Shown: in pieces, positions 52,696 to 62,139 of the stretch
Numbering within the stretch: the first letter of the stretch is position 1
Layout: each line of letters starts with the position of its first letter
Source of the DNA: Natronincola ferrireducens
GTDB taxonomy: Bacteria; Bacillota; Clostridia; Peptostreptococcales; Natronincolaceae
NCBI RefSeq assembly: GCF_900100845.1
Contig: NZ_FNFP01000006.1
Span: 36,575 to 100,574, forward strand
DNA length: 64,000 nt
Direction: 5' to 3'
Notes under the pieces: generated by a model
Seen by the model: only the letters and a program-made list of their open reading frames with translations
The model's database searches: none
What the model was told of the DNA's origin: nothing
Made by a program: the position numbers and the translations under genes

Positions 52696-54300
52696 ATGAA
52701 GAAATTTATTGCTATGCTACTTACTATCGTATTTATCATTGCTTTGTTTGGTTGTAGTACAAAACCCAATGAAGAAGTTATAAATCAGATAGAAGATACA
52801 GAAGAAGAAATTCGAATTTTGAGAATCGATGAACAAAACCTAGGATATCCGTCAGTATATACAGTTTCGCCAAGAGGAAGAGGTTATCTTTTGATGAGTT
52901 TTATTTTTGACACCTTAACCTGGAAGGATGAAGATGGGGTAGTATCAATGCTTGCAAAAGATTGGAGGGTATCAGATGATTATAAGGTATGGACTTTTAA
53001 TCTAGTAGATAATGCAAAATTTACAGATGGCAAAGCTTTAACGGCAGAAGATGTAGCATTTTCTTTTGAGTATATGATGAGGCATCCACACCAGTGGGTA
53101 AACCTTAACATGATAGAGGAAGTTCGAGTTATAAGTGACTATACAGTAGAAATAGAGTTGAAAGAAATTTATGCCCCATTTATAACAGATGTTGCTGGCA
53201 ATGTACCTATTATGCCTAAACATATATGGGAAACTATAGATGATCCCCAAAAATTTAATACAGACAAAGCTGTAATTGGTTCTGGTCCCTTTAAACTATC
53301 CCATTATGATAAAGATGTGGGAAACTACATATTTGTAGCAAATGAAGATTATTTTTTAGGCAAGCCTGTTATTGACCAATTAATTATGAGGGAAAACAAT
53401 CAATCGGCTTTAGCATTAAAAAATGGTGAATTAGACGCTGCACAAAGAATAAGCTATGGAGAAGCTATGGGATTAAAGGAAGAAGGGGATTTTCAAGTAA
53501 TAGAGGGTCCTGGTCTATGGGTGTTTAGAATGTATTTCAATTTTGACATACCAGAATTTAACGATAGTCAAGTCAGACAGGCAATTTATTATGCAATAAA
53601 CAGGAGAGAGTTAGTAGAAAAGGCTACAAGGAATTCAGGTATAGTCGGCAACCCTGGTCATATTCATCCAGACTCTGAGTGGTATTATGATGAAGTAAAA
53701 AATTATAATTATGATATACAAAAGGCAAAGGAGTTATTGGCACAATCAGGGATGGTAAAGGATAACACTCCTTTACAGTATGAAATGTTAGTAACCGATG
53801 ATAGAGTTGATGAAGCAGAAATGATAAAGAAATATTTATCCGATATAGGTATAGAAATAAATGTTAAAGCTATGGATCAAAGAAGTGTAGACACTCTTAT
53901 TGCTGAGGGTAAATTTCAATTGGCTCTAAATGGGCATGGCTCCTTTGGCGGTGACCCTGTCCTGCTGGCAAGGTTTGTTAGTAGGGATGCAAACATAGGA
54001 TCTACACCTCAAATAACCTCTCAGGGAGGAAAAACCTGGAGTAATATTGAATTTGACCAATTGTTCCAGCAACAATTAAGAGAGGTAGATCAAAACACAA
54101 GATATAAAACTGTAGCAAAACTACAAGAAATTATTGCAGAGGAGCTACCTACCCTAACCCTATATTACCGTAAAATTACATTTGCCTATGATCCCGAAAA
54201 ACTGAATGGTTGGTTCTATACTAAGGATGGGGTTGCCATTGCAGTACCAACCACACAAAATAAGCTTGTATACATAAATGGAACATGGGGAACAAAATAA
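52696..54300 (+). CDS. ABC transporter solute-binding lipoprotein, SBP_bac_5 family (oxidoreductase operon)
   Basis: About 534 residues from ATG 52696; the ATG at 52690 is part of the ribosome site GAGGAGG. The lipoprotein signal ends ALFGCST. Family features are LMSFIFDTLTWKDEDGVVSMLAKDW, WTFNLVDNAKFTDGKALTAEDVAFSF, GSGPFKLSHY and RQAIYYAINRRELVE. It is the first gene of a compact operon with two permeases, two short ATPases and an oxidoreductase. The ligand is unknown; relatives bind peptides, nickel chelates or opine-like molecules. Confidence 0.92.
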   Translation: MKKFIAMLLTIVFIIALFGCSTKPNEEVINQIEDTEEEIRILRIDEQNLGYPSVYTVSPRGRGYLLMSFIFDTLTWKDEDGVVSMLAKDWRVSDDYKVWTFNLVDNAKFTDGKALTAEDVAFSFEYMMRHPHQWVNLNMIEEVRVISDYTVEIELKEIYAPFITDVAGNVPIMPKHIWETIDDPQKFNTDKAVIGSGPFKLSHYDKDVGNYIFVANEDYFLGKPVIDQLIMRENNQSALALKNGELDAAQRISYGEAMGLKEEGDFQVIEGPGLWVFRMYFNFDIPEFNDSQVRQAIYYAINRRELVEKATRNSGIVGNPGHIHPDSEWYYDEVKNYNYDIQKAKELLAQSGMVKDNTPLQYEMLVTDDRVDEAEMIKKYLSDIGIEINVKAMDQRSVDTLIAEGKFQLALNGHGSFGGDPVLLARFVSRDANIGSTPQITSQGGKTWSNIEFDQLFQQQLREVDQNTRYKTVAKLQEIIAEELPTLTLYYRKITFAYDPEKLNGWFYTKDGVAIAVPTTQNKLVYINGTWGTK

Positions 54301-54322
54301 TATCTGCAAATGAGTTGATGTA

Positions 54323-55312
54323 ATGAAAAGAAATAAAATGGGCTATATATTGAGACAAGTAGTAAATAGCATAATGTTGTTCATCCTCCTTGTTATAATG
54401 TCTTTCATTTTACCCAGACTTATACCAGGGAATCCTATTTCCATTTTTCAAGAAGATGTTCATATCTTTAATACAGTTTTACCAGAAGACACCTTCAATA
54501 GGTTTCAAGAGTACTATGCCCCTCATCTATCTCTTAGGGAACAATTCATAATTTACATTAAAAATATCACTAGTTTTGATTTAGGATATTCCTTTTATTA
54601 TGGATATCCTGTTGTGGAATTAATAAACGGAAGGATAGGATGGACATTAATTCTTTCTATAATGTCCATTCTTATTGCTTCTTTTATTGCTATTCCTATG
54701 GGGATAAAATCTGCATTAAGTAGTAAGTCTATAACTGACAAAATGCTGATGTATTGCAATGTTTTATTACAAGGTATACCTATTTTTTTAGTGGCATTGC
54801 TAATACAAAGATTTTTCGCCTATAAATTACAATTGTTTCCTTCTCAGGGAGCCTATAGTCTACGCCTCAATCCTACAGTACCTATCTTTATCATGGATGC
54901 TATGTATCATATGATACTGCCCTTGTTAACAAGTACAATTGCTTTGATACCATCGAATTATTTATTAACCAGAAATGTTGTAATGAGAATCAAAGAAGAG
55001 CCCTATGTAAAACTAGCTTATTATAATAATGTTCATGAAGCTTCAATAAAATATCATTATATTTTTAAAAATAGTTTACCTGAGATAATAAGTAAATTAA
55101 ACATTCATTTTGTATATGCGGTGGCGGGAACCCTCTTCGTTGAGATGATTTTTAATTATCCTGGTATTGGTGGTTTATTAAGAATAGCAGTTTCTTCTAG
55201 AGATTATCCTCTAATACAAGGAATATTCCTATATGTGGCAATTTACGCAATTGTTATTAATATAATATTTGAATGGATTTTATATGAAGTAAGTCCGAGG
55301 TTAAAACTATGA
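54323..55312 (+). CDS. Nickel/peptide-type ABC permease, first subunit
   Basis: A 329-residue permease of the DppB/NikB kind with six membrane helices. It starts YILRQVVNSIMLFILLVIMSF, then LPRLIPGNPISIFQED, and has a long extracellular loop. The coupling loop reads VVMRIKEEPYVKLAYYNNVHEASIKYHYIFKNSLPE, where the Gly of the usual ARSRG is replaced (NNVHE), a divergent motif. Its stop overlaps the next start (ATGA at 55309-55312). Confidence 0.87.
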   Translation: MKRNKMGYILRQVVNSIMLFILLVIMSFILPRLIPGNPISIFQEDVHIFNTVLPEDTFNRFQEYYAPHLSLREQFIIYIKNITSFDLGYSFYYGYPVVELINGRIGWTLILSIMSILIASFIAIPMGIKSALSSKSITDKMLMYCNVLLQGIPIFLVALLIQRFFAYKLQLFPSQGAYSLRLNPTVPIFIMDAMYHMILPLLTSTIALIPSNYLLTRNVVMRIKEEPYVKLAYYNNVHEASIKYHYIFKNSLPEIISKLNIHFVYAVAGTLFVEMIFNYPGIGGLLRIAVSSRDYPLIQGIFLYVAIYAIVINIIFEWILYEVSPRLKL

Positions 55313-56118
55313 AACTATATGAAAAGCTGGAAAACAAGAAAACAATCACTTATATTTTAGGATTCATAATTATACTAGGTATTGTTGCACCCTATATTAC
55401 CCCTTATGATTCAAATGATTTTAGCTTTCAACCGCTCCAAACCCCAAGTAGACAACATCTATTGGGCACCAATTACATGGGGCAGGACATATTTTCTGGA
55501 TTATTAATAGGATTCCGTGTCAGTGTAGGCATTGCGTTATCTAGTGCTTTAATATCAACACTGTTTGGAACCTTTCTAGCCGTAGTATGTGCCTATTATG
55601 AAGGAATAGTGGAGGCTGTCATCATAAAAATCACAGAGCTTTTTTTAATTTTACCAGAAATAATCATGATTATGATATTTGCTGCCTTTACTAGGCCGGG
55701 GGTAAGTAATATTATCTTTGTTATTTCTTTTTTTTCATGGAGTCGTGTAACAAGAATTATCCGTTTCAAGGCAAAAATTGCTATGAGATATGATGCTATA
55801 CAATATGCTCTGCTACTAAAGGGAGGTATATTTCATATCTTTATTAAGCTGTGGAAGCATATTTATCCTTCAGTGGCTACAATGTTTATAATACAGTGTA
55901 GTAAAGCAATAATGTATGAAGCAAATCTAGCATTTTTAGGGATTGGTGATCCAACTATTAAATCATGGGGAAGGATTATACGACAAGCTATAGATTATGA
56001 GGAGATTTTTTTACAGCATAGGTATGTATGGTGGTTGCTGCCTCCTGCCTTCTGTATAGTTACATTTATACTACTATTATCTATGTTATCCTTCAATGTA
56101 GAGGATAAATACTTATAA
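55309..56118 (+). CDS. Nickel/peptide-type ABC permease, second subunit
   Basis: A 269-residue DppC/NikC-like permease, somewhat short. It shows PLQTPSRQHLLGTNYMGQDIFSGLLIGFRVSVGI, the coupling loop FKAKIAMRYDAIQYALLLKGG and the ending YEANLAFLGIGDPTIKSWGRII. It lacks the N-terminal cytoplasmic extension of some relatives. It is coupled to the upstream permease and followed 14 bases later by the first ATPase gene. Confidence 0.87.
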   Translation: MKLYEKLENKKTITYILGFIIILGIVAPYITPYDSNDFSFQPLQTPSRQHLLGTNYMGQDIFSGLLIGFRVSVGIALSSALISTLFGTFLAVVCAYYEGIVEAVIIKITELFLILPEIIMIMIFAAFTRPGVSNIIFVISFFSWSRVTRIIRFKAKIAMRYDAIQYALLLKGGIFHIFIKLWKHIYPSVATMFIIQCSKAIMYEANLAFLGIGDPTIKSWGRIIRQAIDYEEIFLQHRYVWWLLPPAFCIVTFILLLSMLSFNVEDKYL

Positions 56119-56132
56119 AGGAGAGATATCAA

Positions 56133-56807
56133 GTGTCAGTATTGGAAGTGAAGGGCCTTACCATATCCTATAAAGCAGATACGACATGCTATAGATATCC
56201 AGAGTTAAAACTAAATGAAGGTGAATGCTTAGTTATTATGGGAAAAACCGGTACTGGAAAAACAACATTATTAAATGCCCTATTTGGGTTAGCGTTTCCT
56301 GGTAACATTATATATGAGAAGGCTAATCTACTTGGGGATGATATTGTAAAGGCTAAAAAAAATATGTACAATTTTATATCCTATATGCCACAATTTTCAC
56401 AAAGTGCACTTAATCCTTGTCTTACCATCAGAAGACATATTGAGGATGTTGAGAAAAGCTGTCCATCCCCAACCAATAATAACTATATTCAGATGTTAGA
56501 AGAATTGAAGCTAGAGGCGGATGTTTTAGATAAATTTCCTCATCAGTTAAGTGGTGGGATGAAGCAAAGAATTGTAATGCTATTAGCTTTATTAAAAAAG
56601 CCAAAGCTCCTGGTCTTGGATGAACCCTCTACTGCTATTGATGCCATTACATTAAAAATAATACTAAATATGCTACAGGAAAAGAAAAAGGAAGGTATTG
56701 CAATGCTAATGGTTTCCCATGACTTAGGATTTGTTGTTCACCTAGCGGATAATATATTGAAATTAGATGAAGGAGATCATCATGAAGGAATTATTAAAGG
56801 TTGCTGA
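56133..56807 (+). CDS. Short ABC ATPase (NikD-like)
   Basis: A 224-residue ATPase starting with GTG after AAAGGAGAG. Walker A is GKTGTGKTTLL (about 36-46), signature LSGGMKQRIVM (about 139), Walker B LLVLDEPSTAIDAI and switch His in MVSHDLGF. It lacks the C-terminal oligopeptide (Cys-rich) extension found in the 38.7-40.7 kb ATPases, and is shorter than usual NikD. Its 3' end overlaps the next gene. Confidence 0.9.
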   Translation: MSVLEVKGLTISYKADTTCYRYPELKLNEGECLVIMGKTGTGKTTLLNALFGLAFPGNIIYEKANLLGDDIVKAKKNMYNFISYMPQFSQSALNPCLTIRRHIEDVEKSCPSPTNNNYIQMLEELKLEADVLDKFPHQLSGGMKQRIVMLLALLKKPKLLVLDEPSTAIDAITLKIILNMLQEKKKEGIAMLMVSHDLGFVVHLADNILKLDEGDHHEGIIKGC

Positions 56808-57561
56808 TATCTCTAAAAGCTTTTATATAAGACAAGAAAAACAAATATTGAAAAATGTAAATATGTCTTTGTTCGAGGGAATTGCCACAGGCCTATTAGG
56901 AGAAACTGGAAGTGGAAAAACTACACTTGCAAGGCTTATTGTAGGGTTGGAAACACCCAATAGAGGAGAAATCCTTTTTAAGAATAAGAAAATGCCTAAT
57001 TTAAGAAGGAGGAAATTTTCAGATTGTGTAGATATTCAATACATTTTTCAAGATCCATATAGTGCCCTTGAAAGTGAAGCTACTGTTGAAGAGGTGCTTA
57101 TTGAACCCTTAAAATTATGTAAAAAATACAATTTTTCATCAGTACTTACTCCCGACAAGGCATTAGAGGTAGTGGGTATTAAAAATTATTCTCAGTGGTA
57201 TCATAGAAGGGTGCATACTTTAAGTGGAGGTCAACGACAAAAGATATGCATTGCAAGAGCTATTATTCCAAGGCCAAGACTGCTGATTGCAGATGAGAGC
57301 ACATCGATGTTAGACGATGAATCTTCTGATGAGATACTAGAAATTATAGGAAAGATAAAAAAACAATTTAATATGGCACTATTAATTATCACCCATCAGT
57401 TAAAAATCATAGAAAGAATATGTGATAGGATTTACATATTGCATAATGGAGAGATTATTGAACAGGGTAAAGCTGAGACAGTATTGAATTTTCCAGAAGA
57501 GGTGTATACGAAGCAGCTATTAGAATGTATGAATTTATTTCGGGGGGTAAAAAATGAATAG
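56782..57561 (+). CDS. Short ABC ATPase (NikE-like)
   Basis: About 259 residues from ATG 56782; the upstream ATG at 56767 contains the ribosome site AAGGAGA. Walker A is GETGSGKTTLA (about 38-48), the Q-loop lies in IQYIFQDPYSALESEATVEE, the signature is LSGGQRQKIC, and Walker B is LLIADESTSMLDD, where the usual Pro after Glu is Ser. Switch His is in IITHQLKI. It has no Cys-rich extension. It overlaps the upstream ATPase and, by 8 bases, the oxidoreductase gene. Confidence 0.9.
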   Translation: MKELLKVADISKSFYIRQEKQILKNVNMSLFEGIATGLLGETGSGKTTLARLIVGLETPNRGEILFKNKKMPNLRRRKFSDCVDIQYIFQDPYSALESEATVEEVLIEPLKLCKKYNFSSVLTPDKALEVVGIKNYSQWYHRRVHTLSGGQRQKICIARAIIPRPRLLIADESTSMLDDESSDEILEIIGKIKKQFNMALLIITHQLKIIERICDRIYILHNGEIIEQGKAETVLNFPEEVYTKQLLECMNLFRGVKNE

Positions 57562-59149
57562 AACTTTAGAAGTTAACCTAAGTACGGGAGAAATAAAAAG
57601 TCATAAATCTACAAAGATAAGTCTAAATAGGATTGGCAGGGGCTTGGCTACTTCCCTTGTAATGGAAAAAGTAGATTGTAGTGCAGACTACTTTGATGAG
57701 ACCAACTGTATTGTTATAACACCAGGATTTTTAACTGGTACACAGGCACCAACCACAGGTAGACTTACAATTGCAGCAAAGGGAGGAAAAACTCATGGCA
57801 TTAAAAGTATAAATATTGCTGGACCCATATCTCAAAAGATGGCATCTTTAGGAATTGAAGCAATAATAATAACTGGAATCAACAAAGCTGAGGCACCTGC
57901 GATCCTACATATTACAGAGGATAATATAGAAATAAATTACATAAAAGAGCTAAAGTACAAATCAGTAGAAGAGACCATTGATTATTTAGTACATGCATGG
58001 GGACAAGACACCTCTATCTTAGGAATAGGTCCTGCTGGTGAGCATGTAATGGCTATTGCAAGTGTTTTTAGCACTTATCCTAATGGGTATCCCAAGTATT
58101 ACTGTACTAGAGGAAAGATGGGAGACTTATTTGGCTATAAGGGATTAAAAGCTGTTGCTGTAACAACAAAGAAGCATTTTAACTCTTCTATTTTTAACGA
58201 AGAAGAATTTAGACATCTTTCTAAGGAATTGTCAAAAATAATTATTAATCACCCTGTTTGTGGGGGAGCCCTGCCGGCTTATGGTTCGATTACCCTCATA
58301 AAAATGATGAAGGATAAAGAAGGTTTTTTAAAGGAGCTACAACAACAAACTCATGAAATTAAAAAGAATACCAATAATGACTTTCCTAAAAAAACAAACA
58401 TAAAGATTAATAAAAACTGTGCCCCAAATTGTGTGATTGGATGCTTAAATAGGCATAGAAGTGATGAAAAAAGTATTGCTTATAGTTCTCCTGCAGAGAG
58501 TGAGGCTTTGGCTGCCTGTCAAGCTTTGTTTGAAATTACCGACCATCAATTTGTAAGTAGACTCAACAAAAAATGTTTTGATTTAGGGCTTGATACAATT
58601 GAGTTTTTGTTTAGCTGTAGTATGCTTTTAAAGGGCTTATCAGAAGAGCCAACTAAGGAAAAATTGATGGAGCTGTTAGAAGAAATTGAAAGGCTGACAC
58701 CCCTTGGTAGGATTGCTGCCAGTACAACAAAGGGAATATATCCTCTTTTTTCAGAGCTTAGGGAACTTGAAAAGATGGTTACAGTAGCAGCTGCTACAGA
58801 AGAATCAAATTTCAATATATCTATTACTAAAAAATTAAAAGAATGTGAAGATATAAGGGACCTCCAATACCTATATGGCTGTATGACGGCTATGGGGAAC
58901 TTAGGAATCTGCTTATTTGCTACCTTTGCTATACTAGATAGTGATGAAGGCTTGGAGTTATTGGCTAAGCTTATAGGTGCAAAAACAGGCGAGAATGTAT
59001 TTCCTCAAGAAATAATTAATTCCGCCTTAGATAATTTGAGACAGGAAAAGGATTATGATGGTAGAGCTAAAGGCTCGGATTTCTCCAATAGCATTCCAGA
59101 GTTTGTAAAGGTATTATACCGTTACTTTGGGAAAGAGGTACAATCTTAA
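57554..59149 (+). CDS. Divergent aldehyde:ferredoxin oxidoreductase (AOR) family protein
   Basis: A 531-residue protein related to tungsten/molybdenum pterin AOR enzymes, which run near 600 residues. The N-terminal domain shows IVITPGFLTGTQAPTTGRLT, LGIEAIIITGIN and ILGIGPAGEHVMAIASVF. The Fe-S ligands are Cys 289, 293 and 297 (NCAPNCVIGC) and Cys 453 in LGICLFATF; spacing of the first pair is CxxxC rather than the usual CxxC. The usual AGRGGLGAVMGSK pterin loop is replaced by CTRGKMGDLFGYKGLKAV. It is the sixth gene of the transporter operon. Substrate and cofactor cannot be read; it may oxidise or reduce the imported ligand. Confidence 0.82.
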   Translation: MNRTLEVNLSTGEIKSHKSTKISLNRIGRGLATSLVMEKVDCSADYFDETNCIVITPGFLTGTQAPTTGRLTIAAKGGKTHGIKSINIAGPISQKMASLGIEAIIITGINKAEAPAILHITEDNIEINYIKELKYKSVEETIDYLVHAWGQDTSILGIGPAGEHVMAIASVFSTYPNGYPKYYCTRGKMGDLFGYKGLKAVAVTTKKHFNSSIFNEEEFRHLSKELSKIIINHPVCGGALPAYGSITLIKMMKDKEGFLKELQQQTHEIKKNTNNDFPKKTNIKINKNCAPNCVIGCLNRHRSDEKSIAYSSPAESEALAACQALFEITDHQFVSRLNKKCFDLGLDTIEFLFSCSMLLKGLSEEPTKEKLMELLEEIERLTPLGRIAASTTKGIYPLFSELRELEKMVTVAAATEESNFNISITKKLKECEDIRDLQYLYGCMTAMGNLGICLFATFAILDSDEGLELLAKLIGAKTGENVFPQEIINSALDNLRQEKDYDGRAKGSDFSNSIPEFVKVLYRYFGKEVQS

Positions 59150-59240
59150 ATAAAAAAAGTTCAAAAACTGTATAAATTATTTAAAGTATTTAAGGGTGAT
59201 AATGAAACAGTTAGTGAAAACCTTTTTGATCATAACAAAA

Positions 59241-59288
59241 CTCCTCTTTGGTAATTATTTTCATGATTATCAGAGGGGAGAATTTTTC
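59241..59288 (+). terminator. Rho-independent terminator
   Basis: CTCCTCT (59241-59247) pairs with AGAGGGGAG (59272-59280), extended by TGGTAAT/ATTATCA, followed by AATTTTTCTT. It ends the transporter/oxidoreductase operon. Confidence 0.8.
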
Positions 59289-59334
59289 TTACATATATAA
59301 AATATTTTCTGCACATATCCCATAATATTTCTTT

Positions 59335-59574
59335 TTAGCTGAGCATATTATTCACTTTATAATTTTTATTATTTATCCTTAGGTCTTTACTTAATAGTGT
59401 ATCTTTAGTTTCCCTTTGAGAATAATGTTTTTTTATTAAATAAAATGCTTTTTTTCTATTATTTAATTTAATAAGCTCCAATGATATAGTATTATTAACT
59501 ATAGTTCCATGATTTGTGTTTGTATTAATCTCAATGCCTAAGTTCTCATAGGGTACTTCTAAATAATCAACCAT
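59335..59574 (-). CDS. Small hypothetical protein
   Basis: A 79-residue frame on the minus strand, Asn/Lys-rich with Ile and Leu periodicity in the middle (LELIKLNNRKKAFYLIKK). There is no clear ribosome site before the ATG. It lies in a 580-base interval without plus-strand genes. It could be a real small gene or a remnant; no family is recognised. Confidence 0.3.
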   Translation of the reverse strand: MVDYLEVPYENLGIEINTNTNHGTIVNNTISLELIKLNNRKKAFYLIKKHYSQRETKDTLLSKDLRINNKNYKVNNMLS

Positions 59575-59730
59575 AGGAGTAATTTAACTCTTTATTTAGA
59601 ATCTAAAAAATAGTTGCCAAGAAGGAGATAGGGATTAGAAGGCAAAAGACCCCCCAATTATTCTCAAGAGGGATAAATTTGAATCGCAGGAGTTATAAAT
59701 ATTTCAAAAGAAAGGAAATGTGATAAAATC

Positions 59731-59934
59731 ATGGAGGGAACTAAAAAAAGTAATATTAAAATAGGGTCTATTGTAATGGTGGTACAAAAGCAGGATCAGA
59801 GTAGCGGTAAGCTCACAGAAGGTATAGTTAAGAGGATTCTTACCAAATCACCAGAGCATCATCATGGTATCAAGGTTATGCTTGAGAGTGGGATTGTAGG
59901 TAGGGTAAAAGCTATAAAGCAAGAAAAGTACTAA
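59731..59934 (+). CDS. ywbE: YwbE family protein
   Basis: A 67-residue protein matching the Bacillus YwbE/DUF2196 family: MVVQKQDQSSGKLTEGIVKR in the first half, then SPEHHHGIKVMLESGIVGRV. The fold is a small beta barrel of unknown function. The ribosome site is AAAGGAAAT. Full length and well conserved. Monocistronic. Confidence 0.9.
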   Translation: MEGTKKSNIKIGSIVMVVQKQDQSSGKLTEGIVKRILTKSPEHHHGIKVMLESGIVGRVKAIKQEKY

Positions 59935-60228
59935 GGTATAGAAAATTTTTATTGTGAAGGATAAGGAGTAATTGATGAAACTTATATTTCAGTATGAAAT
60001 ATGGCAGAAAAAAATCATTCTAAAAGATACTGGGATGTTGTAGCCAGCATACTACCTGATTATGAAAAAAGAAAGCTATGGCTGAGGAATAATGGGATGC
60101 AGATGAAACTGTAACATGTTTATTTGCCTATGCCCTTCAAAGGTATAGGCGTCAGGGACTATAATAGATATACTATCAATAAAAGACATTATAGGGAAGA
60201 TTTGTTAGCTAGATCAGGGGGTGGAAGA

Positions 60229-61548
60229 ATGAATAAAAAGCATGTAAAATGGCTGTATGGTGAATTACCACAATTAATTAAGCAAGGAGTTTTAAGCTCT
60301 GAAGAGGCTAAACGAATTACCGATTATTATGGAGAGAGCCACGAGAAAGGTAAGCAAAACCTAGTGTTTTCAATATTTGGAACCTTAGGTGCAATATCAA
60401 TTGCATTAGGGATAATATTGCTTCTAGCATTTAACTGGTCTGATTTATCAAGGTCAGCAAGAACTGTTTTATCATTTTTACCTCTTTTAATTGGACAATT
60501 TCTTTCAGGTTGGGTTATTATAAACAGAAAAGAGTCACTAGGCTGGTGTGAAGGTGCCTCATCCTTCCTAATGATTGCAATTGGTTCGTCTATATCTTTA
60601 ATAAGTCAGACCTATCACATTGCAGGGGATTTTAAAAGTTTTCTATTAGTATGGATGCTATTATCTATTCCATTGGTTTATTTGTTTAAGGCATCAGTTC
60701 CTTCCATTTTATATATGATAGGAATTACAGTATGGGCAACAGCATCCCAATTTGCTGGAGGTAATGGAGTATTGTTTTGGGGATTAATTTTACTTGTATT
60801 ACCCCATATAGTACTTAATATAAGAGAGGGTCTTCACACAAGTCGAAGTGTTTTTTTACTCTGGTCAATAGCTATAATATTATGTATAGCCCTAGGAATC
60901 ACCCTTGAGAAGATTGTGCCTGGACTATGGATAATAACCTATGCAGGATATTTTGCAACACTATACCTACTAGGCAAAATGTTTTATGACGATGATATAG
61001 GGTTTTGGCAAAAACCTTTTAGTGTTGTAGGAGGCGGAGGAATTCTAGTCATGTCCTATCTTTTAACTTATGTTGAATTTTGGGAAAATATAGGCTGGAA
61101 TAGTTATCGCAATAGATATGATTTTAGTAGATTTGCAGGAATCTTTGATTATGTGATATGTGGAGGTTTCCTACTGTCATCCCTATACCTTTTTGTTATA
61201 TTCTTAAAAAAGAAAGAAAAGAATTCTTTAGCCTTCGGAGCTATGTCAGTGATAGCCTCTATAGGATATTTTCTTGCTGCATCGGTCAATCCATATATAG
61301 GTGTAATTATTTTTAATTTATATTTATTAGGTGTGGGCATTATTACTACAGTATATGGTATTAATAAATGCAGGATGGGTATAACCAATGGAGGTATGAT
61401 CATTACAAGTTTACTAATATTTCTAAGATTTTTTGACAGTAATCTTGGTTTTATTTTAAGGGGAACGCTGTTTATTCTTATTGGTGTAGGTTTTCTTGTT
61501 TCTAATAGGTTGTTGATTAAAAGGCAAAGGGGGATGAGCAATGGGTAA
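60229..61548 (+). CDS. DUF2157 multi-pass membrane protein
   Basis: About 439 residues from ATG 60229 (AGGGGGTGG upstream); the frame could extend to 60124 without a ribosome site. The cytoplasmic N-terminal DUF2157 part (WLYGELPQLIKQGVLSSEEAKRITDYYGE) is followed by about 12 membrane segments, with HIAGDFKSFLLVWMLLSIPL typical of the family. It overlaps the next gene by 8 bases. DUF2157 proteins are often paired with GDYXXLXY proteins in bacteria; function unknown. Confidence 0.87.
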   Translation: MNKKHVKWLYGELPQLIKQGVLSSEEAKRITDYYGESHEKGKQNLVFSIFGTLGAISIALGIILLLAFNWSDLSRSARTVLSFLPLLIGQFLSGWVIINRKESLGWCEGASSFLMIAIGSSISLISQTYHIAGDFKSFLLVWMLLSIPLVYLFKASVPSILYMIGITVWATASQFAGGNGVLFWGLILLVLPHIVLNIREGLHTSRSVFLLWSIAIILCIALGITLEKIVPGLWIITYAGYFATLYLLGKMFYDDDIGFWQKPFSVVGGGGILVMSYLLTYVEFWENIGWNSYRNRYDFSRFAGIFDYVICGGFLLSSLYLFVIFLKKKEKNSLAFGAMSVIASIGYFLAASVNPYIGVIIFNLYLLGVGIITTVYGINKCRMGITNGGMIITSLLIFLRFFDSNLGFILRGTLFILIGVGFLVSNRLLIKRQRGMSNG

Positions 61549-62113
61549 AAGACATTTAGTTGTTTTATTTATTATCCTTGTAATAATCCAATTGGCTGTA
61601 CCCCTTAACATGATAATTCAAAGAGAGATTACCTTAAGTAAAGGAAATGTTCACAACTTTAAAATGACCCTTATAGATCCCTATGATCCCTTTAGAGGAC
61701 GTTATGTAGACATTGTTGTAGAGAATAACTTTGTAATCATAGAGAAGAATGAAGAGTATGGTAGGGGTGAAGTAGTATATATAACATTAAAAAAAGATAA
61801 AGATGGGTATACTGCTTTTAAGAAAGTCTACAGAGAAGCTCCTCATAATGAAGAGTATATTAAAACAAAGATAACCTATGTAGATACATGGAGTCAAGAG
61901 GAGCCTAAAGCATATTTTCAAATACCTTTTGATAGGTATTATATGGAAGAAAAGGCTGCACCTATAGCAGAACAAAAAGTTTTAGAGCATCTTCAAAAAA
62001 ATGAAGAGAATGTATATGTAGCTGTTAGAATAAGAAAAGGAATGGCAGTAATAGAAAGCTTATTTGTAGGTGAACGAACAATAGAAGAAATGGTAAAGAC
62101 AAGGGACAATTAA
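61541..62113 (+). CDS. GDYXXLXY-domain membrane-anchored protein
   Basis: A 190-residue protein with one N-terminal membrane segment (about 5-25) and an extracytoplasmic domain containing DPYDPFRGRYVDI, a variant of the GDYxxLxY motif, where the first Asp is Arg. It is the partner of the preceding DUF2157 protein, whose stop overlaps its start. The C-terminal VYVAVRIRKGMAVIESLFVGE also fits the family. Function unknown. Confidence 0.85.
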   Translation: MGKRHLVVLFIILVIIQLAVPLNMIIQREITLSKGNVHNFKMTLIDPYDPFRGRYVDIVVENNFVIIEKNEEYGRGEVVYITLKKDKDGYTAFKKVYREAPHNEEYIKTKITYVDTWSQEEPKAYFQIPFDRYYMEEKAAPIAEQKVLEHLQKNEENVYVAVRIRKGMAVIESLFVGERTIEEMVKTRDN

Positions 62114-62139
62114 AATACTAAAAATATGGAGGGTTATAA

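Noticed and set aside
60001..60114. 37-codon frame starting ATG, between ywbE and the DUF2157 gene
   Set aside because: No good ribosome site of its own, and an overlapping 24-codon frame at 59975 competes; neither resembles a known protein.
61149..61541. 130-codon open frame on the minus strand
   Set aside because: It is antisense to the DUF2157 membrane protein; composition is that of an antisense shadow.
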